Shown here in pieces: positions 45,003 to 56,889 of a stretch of DNA of 64,000 bases. The position numbers and the translations under genes were made by a program. Under the pieces are notes generated by a model, which was not told where the DNA came from, made no database searches, and saw only the letters and a program-made list of their open reading frames with translations. The DNA comes from Acanthococcus lagerstroemiae. Taxonomy: Eukaryota > Arthropoda > Insecta > Hemiptera > Eriococcidae. Within the stretch, counting starts at the first letter, position 1. The number at the start of each line of letters is the position of its first letter. The stretch lies in assembly GCA_031841125.1 (NCBI GenBank), contig CM063109.1, positions 23,903,321-23,967,320 on the forward strand, given 5' to 3'.

Positions 45003-48000
45003 TCATCGCTGTTTCTGCTGGAAAAATGTTTCCCATTCCGCTTCTGACGAATTCACCGTTGGCCAGGAAACTCCGTCTCCAAACGGTTTATGGGAGGATG
45101 GAAGTAAAATATGACGCCACGACCTGTACAATAATAAAACAACAAACTCTTTAGATAAATTCATTTACATACTTCGATGTCCAGTAATGTGACTCATACA
45201 CGCAGATACGAAACAATCCGCGTGTGAAGTGAAAATTTACGACAGTAAGACGTATAAAGTATTACAAAGCATCGCGTTCATTTTTAACAATAGGTATTTA
45301 TTTTTACCTTTTGGAACCGTTTTTTATTCCTAGGAATATCGTCCAGTTCTTGTATCTTCCATAATCGTATGGATTGATATACACCTGGACGAGAAAAGAA
45401 AATAATACGTAAGATGAAGGTTTCACTCGTCATAGTCGTACGTGTAGATGTGTTAGTACTATTACGCAACAGAATGGAGAAAAATGAAAAATAACGAGCA
45501 CAGTCCGCCTGTGTGGTTCAGGGTTCAACCATATTGTACAGGATTATAAACTTAAATACGTAAGTCTTAGAAAAAGAACTTGAGTGCATCAGTACACGTT
45601 AGGTTTCGATCGTCTCATACCACCGCAAAACTAATGAAATCATAGGTATTAAGATACAAAAACGAGATGTACGGAGAAGGCAATGGGAAAACATTGGTCT
45701 GAAACCAACTGAAACATAACTGATGACAAGTTTTGCTGATAACTGGAATATAATTACAGAATCGATTTGATGCCACCAGAATTGAGAATGTAGCCGACAT
45801 ATTATTCAGACAAAAATGACTATGGTGTAGATCCACCATACGACAATCTGATGGGTAAGTGTACCCCACAGAACATGGAATCAATGACCGGAAATATCAA
45901 AACAAGTTGAAACACATGATGTAAGAATAATGTAAAACAAGTGCTTATATAATTCATCTGGTCGTAATATGCGTAGCGATGGCGTAATTTCATGTCCTCA
46001 AATATGGCGACCAAGTAACGTGTAGATACGACTGAAAATGCATAAATTCGTCCCCGCTGCAAATAGTTCCTCAGAATAAAATTAAAATTGACGTCGGTAG
46101 GTCTATTCAATGACGTCACATAAAATGAATAGGTAATTTTGACATGTACAAAATACTTGCTTCGTTTCGCGCTGCGTACTTCTTCCTTTCTGAGTTATTT
46201 ATGTGTTTTTCGATACTAGTTTCACCTCGAGATATCATCCTACAGTGTCCGTACAACAGCGACCCAATGGCGACAGTCACACCTAGAAATATGAAATTTT
46301 CGGGAGAAACTAGAAAACATTGTCATGCCACATACAAGCGCTAAGAAACTGATATTCATTCTCAATTACCAACACAGATAATCGCAGTGAATGCGATTGC
46401 TTTTCGTCTTAGCGACTGGTGTTCTTCTTCTGAAACTATGGAACTCGTTTCTGGTCTCGTTGGTTCCACTACCCAGTTTTCCTAGATGATACAAAATTTA
46501 AAACGAAGTCGTTTAAGAATATGGCTACTTTAGTGTTTCAATTTCTACAGATTAATCATATCAGTAACTATATGAGCTGGATTTACATTTTTACATATGC
46601 CGAATAAAATATTGGTTTTCTCTTCAAGATTACTCGATGCGCAAAATCTCACAAGTTATCCGGGTAACTATATAAAGGGGAACAAGAGTAACTACAGGAG
46701 AACAAGGTTAATCTGAGGGTAACCGAAGGTAACAAATGTGTAACTTTTCCGCCGTGGGTAACTAATTGCATAGTATCCCATCAGTTACCCGGGTAACTAA
46801 AGGGGAACAAGGATAATTCGAGGGTAACAAATGGATAACTTTTCCGCGGGTAACTGGGTAACTAGAGGGTAACTGATTGCGCATCGGGTAACTGTTCGAT
46901 TACAGATAACAGTTTCTAGAGAAGAGAGTGAGGTTTCTGCTCTAACCTCCAGTTTTGTGTTTCCTGGCAAATAAAAGGGATAAAAAAGCATTTCTGATTT
47001 CTAATGAACAATGAACATCGTACTGAACTTAACAACATTCTGAGAATCGTTGATTTCAAACTCAGAAGATGAAAATGCGATATGCTGGAATACTCGAACA
47101 TGTTTCATCGGTAAAAATATTACTTTTTTAAGGGAGAAATCATTAAACTTGTAGAACTTCTAGTCTAAATTTAATAGAAAAACATACTTCACTTGAAAAA
47201 AGCTAATCTTCTAAATGCTGAATTGATTAACGAACTCCATTGGATTGTTCAAGGTCATATTAGTTATAGAACTAGAACTATGGATGTTGTTAAGCAAAAA
47301 CAGAACCAAGCGACAAAATCTGTTTCTGAGAACACGTGATTCGAAGTTCAAGAGCCATGTAGAAACTATCTGACATAGCGTTTACTGATAAGCGTTTTTC
47401 AACGTGAGTACACATTTTTGAATCGGGGCCCAATTTTGAAAAATTCTACCATTTACGCTCTTTTCAACGATACTAACGATACTAATAACTCATTTTGTCA
47501 ATAAAGAATAAATGTCGCTTGGTTCTGTCTCGCTTAACAGCGCCCAAGTATCATGACTAAAACGAATTCCAAAACTCATGTTGTCAATTTCTATATTTTG
47601 TAAAAATTGTTATTGATTGATAACGACGTATCATGTAAGGTACAAGATCGAATATATATTCACGTAAACTGAATTAAACGCGATCCTAGGAGAATGATAT
47701 TTTTCCACCATCATAAACTGCACCCCTTGCTTTAAAGAAATACTGAACTCATCAACGCCACAATAAATGTTTAAAAAAAACATACACTTCGAGGGGAGGG
47801 GGCTAAGAAGGGTAACTAAACATGCATCCACATCCACAGATACTTTTGTTTCCCAGAACAACTAGATATGTACACAATACATGTCGATCTGTTGAAAAGC
47901 TAGTGCTCCTATGTCCTATCTGAGCTAATCATTGGAATTAATACGACTTGTCAAATTTACTGTGAATGAAAAAGACAGATTCAGTTCTTGTTCCATTCCA

Positions 48001-51000
48001 TCGGACTGTTCTGCGATTACATTCACATTCATTTCAAACAACTCTTTTGAAATTAGCTCGGTTTTTGTTTTCCTTACTATTTGTTGATCACGAATACAAA
48101 TTCTCAAACTCAAATTAGAGAAAACAGAACGAACAGTTTAACATAAGTGGTTCCGGTTCAGGTTCGGGAACTCGAGAATCAATAGATTTGTTCTTGTTCT
48201 ATGCAACAGAAATTAATCTGTTCATGTTCCCCTTTGATTCCGAAGAATCACTTATTTAGTCAATTTCGATTTTATTAATACACTGATATATTTTTATCTT
48301 CCAGAACTGAAAAATCAGCATTTTACACCCAGAATCAGTGAACAACTTCATCCTCCTTCTTTGACTGTAGTTGTACACAAGTAAATTTACAAGCCGCCAG
48401 TATTAGTGATACTTCCTATAACTAGTAGGTATTACTTTATGCTGTAATTTAGTCAGCTTTGTGTCAGTTTTCAGGAAAACGTACATCATCACTGATTTAC
48501 CTGGGGGAGAGATGTATTGACTTCAACAGGATATCCGTACAGCTCTGAAATTTCTTCAGAAGACATAAAATGCAGCCACAATTCATTGTATGCAATTTCC
48601 ATTCCAAAGGTAATCAAGAATAGAACGCTGATCTCTATGTATACCATGAACATCAGGAAATATCGGCGATTAAAATGCCCTACGCAGTTGTTCAACCACG
48701 CTAATGCCATCGGTCATGGAAAATACAACTTTGACTTCGAAAAATCACATTTGACACGAAACTTTTTTAAAAGGATACGGCAGTGGTGGTCCATTTGCAG
48801 AATGCAAACGTTACAAATTGAGCAATGATGAGTCCGGTGTGGTTTCGGCTGTAAGCATTTCTTGCAAATGCTGGCGACTTCTTCAATAAACGCGTCCTAT
48901 AACACACATACGAGTATGAAAAAGAGGGATAGCGAAAACAGCTAGTCTGAGCATAACTAACAAAAAACTCTTTAAAATAAAACAACGACGAAGAGAAGGT
49001 ATAGTTTACCTGAGGTGGGCAACCGGGTTCACACGCGATGCCCATGTAGTAATGAAAAATGCAATTAATCATAAGCCAGTTTCCAAAAATCAGTAAATAT
49101 ACAGTCGTAGTGGGACTTTTCTCCCACCAAAATGGCAATCCGATCCAGTAACTGATTCCGGTAACGAAGCTCATCAACAAACAACATATTGCAACAAACG
49201 CCTGAATAACAAAATGAGCATTAATAAATGAAACGTTTAGGAAACACAATAGTTTCTTTTCCAGGGGTATAGAAAAAGAGGAAAACTCACAGAGGTTGGT
49301 ACACATTACTAGAAATCTACACTCTTGAGGAATCAGAGCTAGTGACACTGTGGAAAGGAGTAATTCATAAATTGTATCACTGACAGGATCAGCTGAATGA
49401 GGAGACTAATGGTCAAATTTTTTAAATCTCTTTCCGCATTTGTCATATTTGAGATTCCTATCCGGCAAATTTGAGTCTCGCAAATTCTTCTATCTCATTG
49501 AGAAGAACATTCTGCCAAGGCCTCAAATCGTAAGTAGTGTTTGTCAGTCTAGTTCAATGATGTACCAATCCGTAAGTAGTCGAACCTTTTCCTTTCGAAA
49601 GGAGAAAAAGTCCATACCACTGTGTAAGGCAAAAATCTATGCTCCTACAGACTGGGGGGGGGGAAGGATGGGAATCGGAGCATTGGAGAAGTAAATCAGT
49701 TATTCCAAAATCTAGTATGAGTAATAGACTGATGGATAGATAGTCAGTTATCCAGCTAACCACAATGATAAATAATAATCAGACAGAAAGATGAGAGAAA
49801 GACAGGTAGACAGATGGACATACAGGCAAGCGCGTGGATGAAAAAAACGACAGGGCATTCTGCCTTTTCCCTATGAAAAACTGAACAAGTGTCGTAACTC
49901 AGGTTACTCAGGTTCTGGGAACCGATATCTCTCCATTTAATCTTTATATCTTTCTGTCCAGTACTCAATGCATGGGACTGAGAGCCAAAATCCCTGTAAT
50001 AACGCTAGGATTCGAGATAGATAACTAGTCAGCAAATCAAACGGAAGCATCGAATCGGGAAAGCGAAACATCAGTAAACAGGATTAGGCCTCAATTTTAC
50101 TGTAAAATTGAAATGAAGATTCAGGAAACCTAGTCTTCTGATCTTTTCGGCCAAATATCACCATATTTAAAAATGATAAAATGTATCTCCTCTTCAGTCA
50201 CCAAGAGGAGCGAGCCCTCATAAAAATTTCAAGAAGGCAAACTGTTCTCTTAGCTTCTCCTACTCGCAGGTCTACCGCCTGCTCACAATTCTCTTTACAT
50301 CTTTGAGAATATGCTGTTGCCGACCAAAGAACATTTACATTGGGCCAAGGAAAGTAAACTCTTTTACAAAAAGAATAAGAAACTACTCGTGAAATTCACG
50401 ATAAATTACTGGAGTCTATTTAGTTGTATGTCTCCTTTTGCTCATGAATGAAACACACAAGTCATTTTCATTCTCAGAAAAGCACTTAAAAGTAGTACGT
50501 TGGTACGAAAGAATAGGGTACACAGTCATGGCCTCTGCATTTTAGATTTTGCATTATAGGATGGCACTTATGGTAATATTGTATTACCGGTTCATGATTC
50601 ACCGGAATTTGTGATGGTAAAGGAAAAATTCTCCCGAACAAACATTCCAAATATATTTACTCGGATGGATTCGGATTTTGAGATTAGGAAATACTACGTA
50701 AAATACACAGAATTGAAATGAATGCTTAAATATTCGTGCGTTCATTTGATTATCATAATGTTGGCTCAGGACTGTTAGAATCCCCAAGCAACAATTCAGT
50801 GAGAATTCACGCATTCTACAGGATTTCAAACATATTGTCAGTACAGAAAGTCCGAGCATTCTATCTTCCATTAATCGTAATCATTTCTGTTTTATTTACA
50901 GCATTTTGTGGAGGTGCGTAGTTAATGCTCGATACTGCTGAAATTCCACTTGAATCGTAACCACACAATTTACAGAGGATCTAAAAACCAGTCGAAACAC

Positions 51001-51229
51001 AGCAAGTAGTTGGGTTTCAGCATACCGTGTGCAATATTACCTGTCCAAGCTTTCCTCCATAGTTGTCCAGTAACCAGAAGACTGGCGAGAGAGCGGTATC
51101 AAATACGTAATTCCAATCGCAAAAGGAATTGTAGAACAAGCTTGCGAAAAACACTCGTATTTCATTTCTTCTGGCTGATATCCAGTTTCTAATGCTGAAA
51201 AAGCCGGTTCGATTAGTCTCATTATTCAT
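45003..51229 (-). CDS. Zdhhc16: ZDHHC16 (Aph2) type DHHC palmitoyltransferase, eight exons
   Basis: Complement join: 51041-51229, 49010-49201, 48779-48896, 48501-48700, 46370-46481, 46161-46282, 45308-45384, 45003-45123; 376 aa, close to the 377 of human ZDHHC16. Seen: N-terminal LFYNSF and SPVFWLLDN; two membrane helices in exon 2; a zinc-binding Cys-rich domain at about 137-172 with DHHC at 163-166 (Cys166 forms the acyl-enzyme); helix 3 after [10 protein letters not shown]; helix 4 around 255-285; then the subfamily hallmark [32 protein letters not shown] and GDGVSW. Known: it S-acylates proteins at ER/Golgi membranes; in mammals it modifies ZDHHC6. The start could also be Met at 51295 (398 aa) or in a missed upstream exon. 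The DHHC|P junction is split by a 78 bp intron, and intron 6 is GC-AG. Confidence 0.93.
45385..46160 (-). other. GC-AG intron in Zdhhc16
   Basis: The donor reads GAA|GCAAGT and the acceptor CGTCCAG|GTG. Phase 0 on both sides gives AARNE followed by VYINPYDYG, which aligns without a gap to the human ZDHHC16 segment between ERRR and NPYNYG. The nearby GT (four bases further) would shift frame and destroy the conserved C-terminus. GCAAGT is the usual strong form of a GC donor. Confidence 0.8.
46635..46886. repeat. GGTAAC-rich repeat element in a Zdhhc16 intron
   Basis: Over ten GGTAAC/GTTACC words in 250 bp. Two head-to-tail copies of a block of about 110 bp (CCGGGTAACTA, AGGGGAACAAG, GGGTAAC, TAACTTTTCCGC). 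Inverted decamers CGATGCGCAA and TTGCGCATCG close the element on both sides. Confidence 0.7.
47285..47543. mobile_element. MITE family C, copy 3, best ends (inside a Zdhhc16 intron)
   Basis: The left end (GTTAAGCAAAAACAGAACC) and the right end (GGTTCTGTCTCGCTTAAC) are inverted copies, giving terminal repeats of about 25 bp. The body is shared with copies at 2278 and 7566. The element has no coding capacity. Confidence 0.75.
48779..48896 (-). CDS. Zdhhc16: Zdhhc16 exon 3: Cys-rich zinc-binding domain and DHHC
   Basis: In the frame following the TTATAG acceptor this exon reads [17 protein letters not shown], then MDHHC. It ends one base into the proline codon, and the next exon (from 48700) supplies CG, giving DHHCPWLNNC. 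A longer overlapping frame on this strand is open through the exon but reads the wrong phase, so ORF length alone would hide the catalytic motif. Confidence 0.95.
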
Positions 51230-52027
51230 CGAACTTCGAGAGTTACGAGTGCATGAAAAGAACTGATTACTTACTTTGTCAGCATTACTAATCAACTGTT
51301 AACTCAGTATGTAACATAAAGAGCACAGTTTTTAATGCGGCAGTTCATTCATCTTCCATGGCTAGTCATTAGTTCTCGACAGAGTATTCGCGAGTTCGCG
51401 AGGAGAATGTAGAGAAAAGATGACATCTGATTGACAAATTAACGGATAACTTGAATACGGCAAGGTTTAACCGAGAAATGAACGACAAAAAAAAGAGATC
51501 ATGAGGGCTTCAGCATAGATTTGAATCTGAAATCGAAATAAAATCCGTAAGATTTTCGGACATTTATTATCAGAATTATCAGTTGGCGTATTGTTTTTGT
51601 TTTGAAAGTAACTTTTTCAAAATTAAAAGTCATTTTAAAAAGTATCTTATTAACATTTACGCTAAGGACCTGTATAACTCTCAAGTTTTGAATTTTCGTT
51701 TTCAACTTCTCGCCCGAAGACAGCCGAACATAGCCGATGGCAAGAACGACGAACTTTTAAATTAACGAACATTGTAGTTGTGTTGTTGTTTTTGTTGTAG
51801 TGCAAGTTCACGGGAAGAGTCGAATCCGCTTTCTCTTCCAAGTTGTTGGTATTTGCGTGTAATTGTACCTGATGACGTTTAAACGTGTAAACCATCAATT
51901 ATTACAACGTATTCGTATGTTTCGCCCTATTTTATCGAAAATGTAAATTGAGTGTAAGTGCCGTGTCGCCGAGTACAGCGTACATATTTTTTTATCAGCA
52001 TTTTCGTGTTAGCGTTATTTCACTACT
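51230..52027. promoter_or_regulatory. Divergent promoter region between Zdhhc16 and Mfsd10
   Basis: The two start codons face away from each other across about 800 bp (about 730 bp if Zdhhc16 starts at 51295). No other gene or recognisable transposon lies between. A local CG-rich patch with TCGCGAG near 51385-51404 stands out from the AT-rich surroundings. The 5' UTRs and both promoters must lie here unless far-upstream noncoding exons exist. No definite TATA box or initiator was found. Confidence 0.5.
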
Positions 52028-55000
52028 ATGGTTACTACACGTTCGAAAACTTCTAAACTCGCGTCGGAGCCAGCAAATGATAGCACGCTGCTAAATGAAT
52101 CCGTTAATTCGAGGAGCAAGAAACCCAAAAATGCCCCCAGTACTAATTACACCCAAATCATTCTCTTCTTTTCTCTGCTACTGGACCTGATAGCGTTCAC
52201 CATGATACTGCCGTTATTTCCCTCCTTGCTAATTCATTACGCGGCTCACGACGGACCCGATGGAACTTATGCGTGGTTCGAGCAGAAAATTGAATATTTC
52301 CAGACCCTGGTCGGAGCACCACGAGATTCAAATCTTGTGTTGTTTGGCGGTAGGTGAACTTTTGTTGTTTGTTTACATGTAGCCTTTAACATGTCCGATG
52401 CGTGTAGCTAAAAAGCGCGTAATTTTGAATTACAGGATTTCTCGGCTCGTTGTATTCGTTTCTGCAGTTTCTAGCGAGTCCGATTATCGGAGCTATTTCG
52501 GACGTGTACGGGCGCAAGCCCGTCATTATAGCCTGCTTGGTATGTATTCGTTGTGACCTGTGCGACGTGAAAGTGCTCGATGCAGGAGATAGCGTCATGT
52601 GCATGTAATTGCTGATAAGCCGTCTTTTCGGTTATTTTTGCTTACTGTGCTGTTACTTACAATTTAACCTTAACTATTTAAATAATAGATAAGGTTTGAG
52701 AAATGTGTACGATATTAGAGAACGGAGGTGCACCTCTGCATTCAAATACAAATGCATGTTGACCCTAATGCTGCATGAAAAACTCATTTTATGCCGAATC
52801 TCGATATAATATGCATCGTTCGTGTAGCAATGGGGTCTGTTATTAAAGTTTGAATTCTTTATTCACTTATCTTGATTCGGCGTATGAACTTTCCTATCGT
52901 CCATGTGCACCCTATCCCTTCACAGATGTTAGTTTCATCCATTCGTTGAGAAGTCATTCTGTGTTTCAGCTGGGATTAACGGCATCGTACTTCATTTGGT
53001 CGCTATCGGTTTCATTCCTCTTGTTCATAGTCGCTCGGATTGTCGGAGGTATCAGCAAAGGAAACTTGAGTGTCTCTATGGCCGCGATGACCGATATATC
53101 ATCTTCGGATAAACGCGCATCTGGAATGGTATTGGAAATCTGTGTAATCGAATTTTGCTTCTAACTTGTCTTTTATAACAAATTCGTGTCGTTTTCAGGC
53201 TCTGATTGGAGCGGCGTTCTCAATCGCATTCGTGATTGGCCCGCTAATCGGAGCGTACTTCGCCCAAGCCAGTCACACCGACATGTGGTTCGTCAAGCCG
53301 GCTTACTTCGCTCTGTCTTTGGTTATGGCCGATCTATTATTCGTCATCGCTCTATTCAAGGAAACCTTGCCGAAGGTAAAAACTCGTGTTTTGAAGCTAC
53401 TTCGGCATCCGAAGCTCGACTCCTAATTTCTCGTCTTTTCATTCTAGGAAAAACGATTGAAGTCGGTGGCCAGCAGTGTACGTCAGGCTCTCTTCTACAT
53501 CAATCCGCACGATTTGTTTATGTTTACGGCCGTGAAGAATATTACGTCGAAAGGTAATATCGAATATGTCTTCCAGTTGTACTGAAGTATTTGGGACAGG
53601 GTAAATGTACCGACGGTAAGAAGCCAGGGTTGTGACATTTTAAAAGATTCATCATTGCTAGGACTGGTATCTGTTGAGCTTGCTTGTATTGGCTTAATGA
53701 AAAGCAGTGAAATGCTGAAGTTGAGTGCAAATGTACACATCTGCGGTTTGAGACGTGAGAAAGCAAAAGCTCTTATTATAAGTTTGATGACATGACGATT
53801 GGGTGGTGAATCCGTGAAGCGTCAAGCAGTCGTGGGAGAGGTATTTCAAAATGTATGAAAATTGAATAGTATTTTGTTTCCACGCCTTGGTAGATAAACC
53901 ATGATTACCTGGATTTTGTATGATTTGTTACGTTAACGGTTTTCTCATTTACGTTGAAAATGAAAAAAAAAAAACTTTGAAAATGTGCTGTCAGATGTTC
54001 ACAACCCCTAGAATTCTCGACTGGGTATTCTAGGAAATTTTCAACTATCGACATAACATCGTTTAGGTTTTGTTTCAAGAAGTGGAGCAGTGTATGAGAC
54101 CGTGACTCTTCAGTGCTTGTCAAAGAATGTAAATTTTCCCAGACTTGTTCAAGACTTTTTCGAAATTTGTAATTGCTTCGAGACTCGCCGACACGATTGA
54201 AAACTGGTTTACGACTTTTTATGACTTCGAAACTCGATCAGAGCTCTTCGAGACATGATCCAAGACTTTAATTCTTCTATTCCTGCTTAGAACTATTGAC
54301 GACTCGAATACATCTAGACACTGGGTAAGACTCTTCAGTAAATATTTCTCAAAAGGCTCTCTAATTGCCTAAGAATGAAATGCCCAACCGTGATAGTCAT
54401 TTTCAATTTCGAGATCGGGGAAACAAATGGTGTTACATCAGTCTAGTCTGCAGAGAAGAGGAACGGTGGAAGGGCCTTTTTTAACTGGAATTTTTGGCAT
54501 TTGAAACCATCTTGACCTGGTGGATACTCAAATCGTATTTCAGAAGACAGTTTGATTTGTTAGTGCTTTACATTTTCATTAGAAGGTTTTGATTTGACCC
54601 CGTTTTAGAGTGTGCACTTCATCAATATGTGTTCGTTTTGTTTCAGACCTGAAACAGCTGAGAAGTCTGGGCGTCGTGTTCTTCCTCTACATGTTTCTGT
54701 ATTCTGGATTGGAGTTCACGCTGACGTTTTTGACTCATTCCAAGTTCCACTATACATCGATGGAGCAAGGTTGGATGTTCGCGCGCATAGGTCTTCCTAT
54801 GGCTATTCTACAAGGCGCCTGGGTTCGCAGAATTCCACCGGAATCAGTGCAGACCTACACATTGTGGGTAAGATTTTGATATACAGTTTTGGCAACGAAC
54901 TTGAATAGAATTGTGAACTGTTTCATGTGGCTCACTGACTGACTACCAAAGAATATCTCGAAGAAGCAAAAGGTATTGAAATTTACATGGGAGAGGATAA

Positions 55001-56889
55001 ACGCGACCAGAGGTGCATATTTGTTGTAGATTATTTTATCCATCGTCACTGATGATCTTGAAGAAGCAGGAAGTATTGAAACTTAAAAGAAGGGGCAGAG
55101 CGTGATCAACGGTGCATGTAAAAAGATTATAGACATGTTCTGGTTCTCCACTCATAGTATATGTCTGTTTATGACCTGACTTCTCTCCCCAGACCAAAGG
55201 CGAGGGTTAGTGTGGGAGTAAGTCATTTTGCCGCCTGAAAACGCGCCTCGTGACTTTTTGTTCAAAATGTTTCCCTGTTGGATGTCAGATTTGTATTAGA
55301 ATTGAAACTGAAAATGTATTCTTGCCTTTACTATCTCTTCTATCCAGTAAAAGTGGTAGTAAGAAATTCTCAGTCCTTTCTGTTGTAGTCCATTAACGAA
55401 TCTGCGAAGATAATTCTCGGTTAGAATTTTGATGAAGTTGAAGAATGTACGTGAATTCAGAACTTTAATTCCCTTCAAAACGAAGAATTTTGCTTGATTT
55501 GTCCGGTTTTGACTCGATTGATATCCGAATAATTTCAAGAATCACAAAAAGTGATTGAAGTTTTTCAATGTATGGAAACTGATTTGGAAAACTAATTTTG
55601 ATCACGTGTTCGTTGAAGATGGCCGATCGATAACTTTTTACAAATCTAACTTTAGTCGAATGGCTGACTGCCAGAAGTTCTAAAAGTCCGGTTTTTGAAG
55701 TGGTGGAATATACTGGCTAAGATAATGTTGCAAATTGGTAATCATGTCACCAGAACATCAACAGTTTCTGGCAATCGGTCCTCCAGTACTTTAGTCTCCA
55801 ACGTCACTTAAGATTTCTTAACGTTAAATTTGTTTCCAATATGTAATTTTGAGTCTCCATTCCAGGCGCTCTTCTTGATCGTGCCCGCTTTCCTGTGTGT
55901 CGGTCTCGCTCAGTCTTACTGGTTGCTGAACCTTGGTGTTTTCATATACTCATTGTGTAAGTGCGCTCACTCGTGTGTAATAAATCGTTGCAACCAGTAC
56001 TGGACAACCTCATAACTGATTTTCAAATCAATGTTTTTTTACAGCTACTTCTTTGGCGGTTCCGTGTATGACAACTATCGCCTCCAAGTACGGATCGTCG
56101 TCACAGAAAGGAACTGCTCTCGGTATCTTTCGTTCTTTGGGTGCTTTTGCGAGAGCCATCGGGCCAATCGTCACTTCAGTCGGTAAGACTACATCGTCTC
56201 ACTCTCATTACGACTTCACAATTAGAGACCTCTGTAGTGCCATAGTGTAATGACTTCACCATATTTCCATTGACCAGTGATTTTTTGGGAAGAGGGAAGA
56301 TTCTACTTTTACCACCTGGAATACTAGTTTTTAACTCGAAAAATGAAACAGTAGTTTTTACTCCTTCCATGCTGTCAACTGACAGCGTTGAAAGCGAGAG
56401 GGCTGTATTACTTTTTGGTAACTCTGCATAGAAATAAGGTACCTGAATGTCCGCGAGAGATGCCAGTCATTGGGGACCAAGTGTGAAGTTTGGAAATTGA
56501 GGAGGTCCCCTCCCCCGCACCTACAGTACCATCACGTTCTGTTTAATTTGGAACTGTCCATAATGCAAAAAAGCAAATGTCCTCCAATGTAAAAATTTGA
56601 ATCTGTCCTCCCCGCTGTCTCTTTCTCGCCCCTAAAATCCTGCCTTTGACTTTGCTTGGAGCAACCAGTCAGTTATTGGTATCCAGTTTTTGAAGAGTCT
56701 ACAATAGCCACTGAAACCGAGTATTAATCAGAACTCCCAATATCATGAATATGAATTTAATTGTTGACCTTCTGTTTTTAATTCGCAGCTTATTGGATAA
56801 TCGGTCCTCTGTATACATACTGTGCCGGAGGAGTTCTGTTGCTCGTGCCTTTCATCTTGCTGAAACGGTCACCTAGTATGAAGGTGTAA
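52028..56889 (+). CDS. Mfsd10: MFSD10 (TETRAN-like) major facilitator transporter, nine exons
   Basis: Join: 52028-52349, 52436-52539, 52970-53128, 53199-53375, 53448-53553, 54647-54867, 55866-55956, 56045-56182, 56789-56889; all phases agree, 472 aa (human MFSD10 is 455). Seen: a 43-residue polar N-terminus; helix 1 at about 44-68 (LLLDLIAFTMILPL); LFGG; MFS motif A GAISDVYGRK at 126-135; GGISKGN; IGPLIGA; KETLP; the domain-opening SGLEFTLTFLTH; QKGTALGIFRSLGAFARAIGP; a short C-terminus ending SPSMKV. These match MFSD10 in order and spacing, with twelve helices expected. Known: MFSD10 is a membrane transporter of drug:H+ antiporter type, reported to carry organic anions; its physiological substrate is unsettled. 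Introns run from 70 to 1093 bp and are canonical. Confidence 0.95.

Noticed and set aside
45820..46119. 99-codon minus-strand ORF with hydrophobic segments
   Set aside because: It lies wholly inside the GC-AG intron of Zdhhc16. The hydrophobicity follows from T-rich codons, and the conserved protein skips it.
48767..49348. 193-codon single-exon reading of the DHHC gene
   Set aside because: Only its 49010-49201 part is coding; beyond that it runs through introns and misreads the Cys-rich exon in the wrong frame.
53186..53557. 123-codon plus-strand ORF overlapping Mfsd10 exons 4-5
   Set aside because: Shadow frame crossing an intron. The MFS helices are in the other frame.
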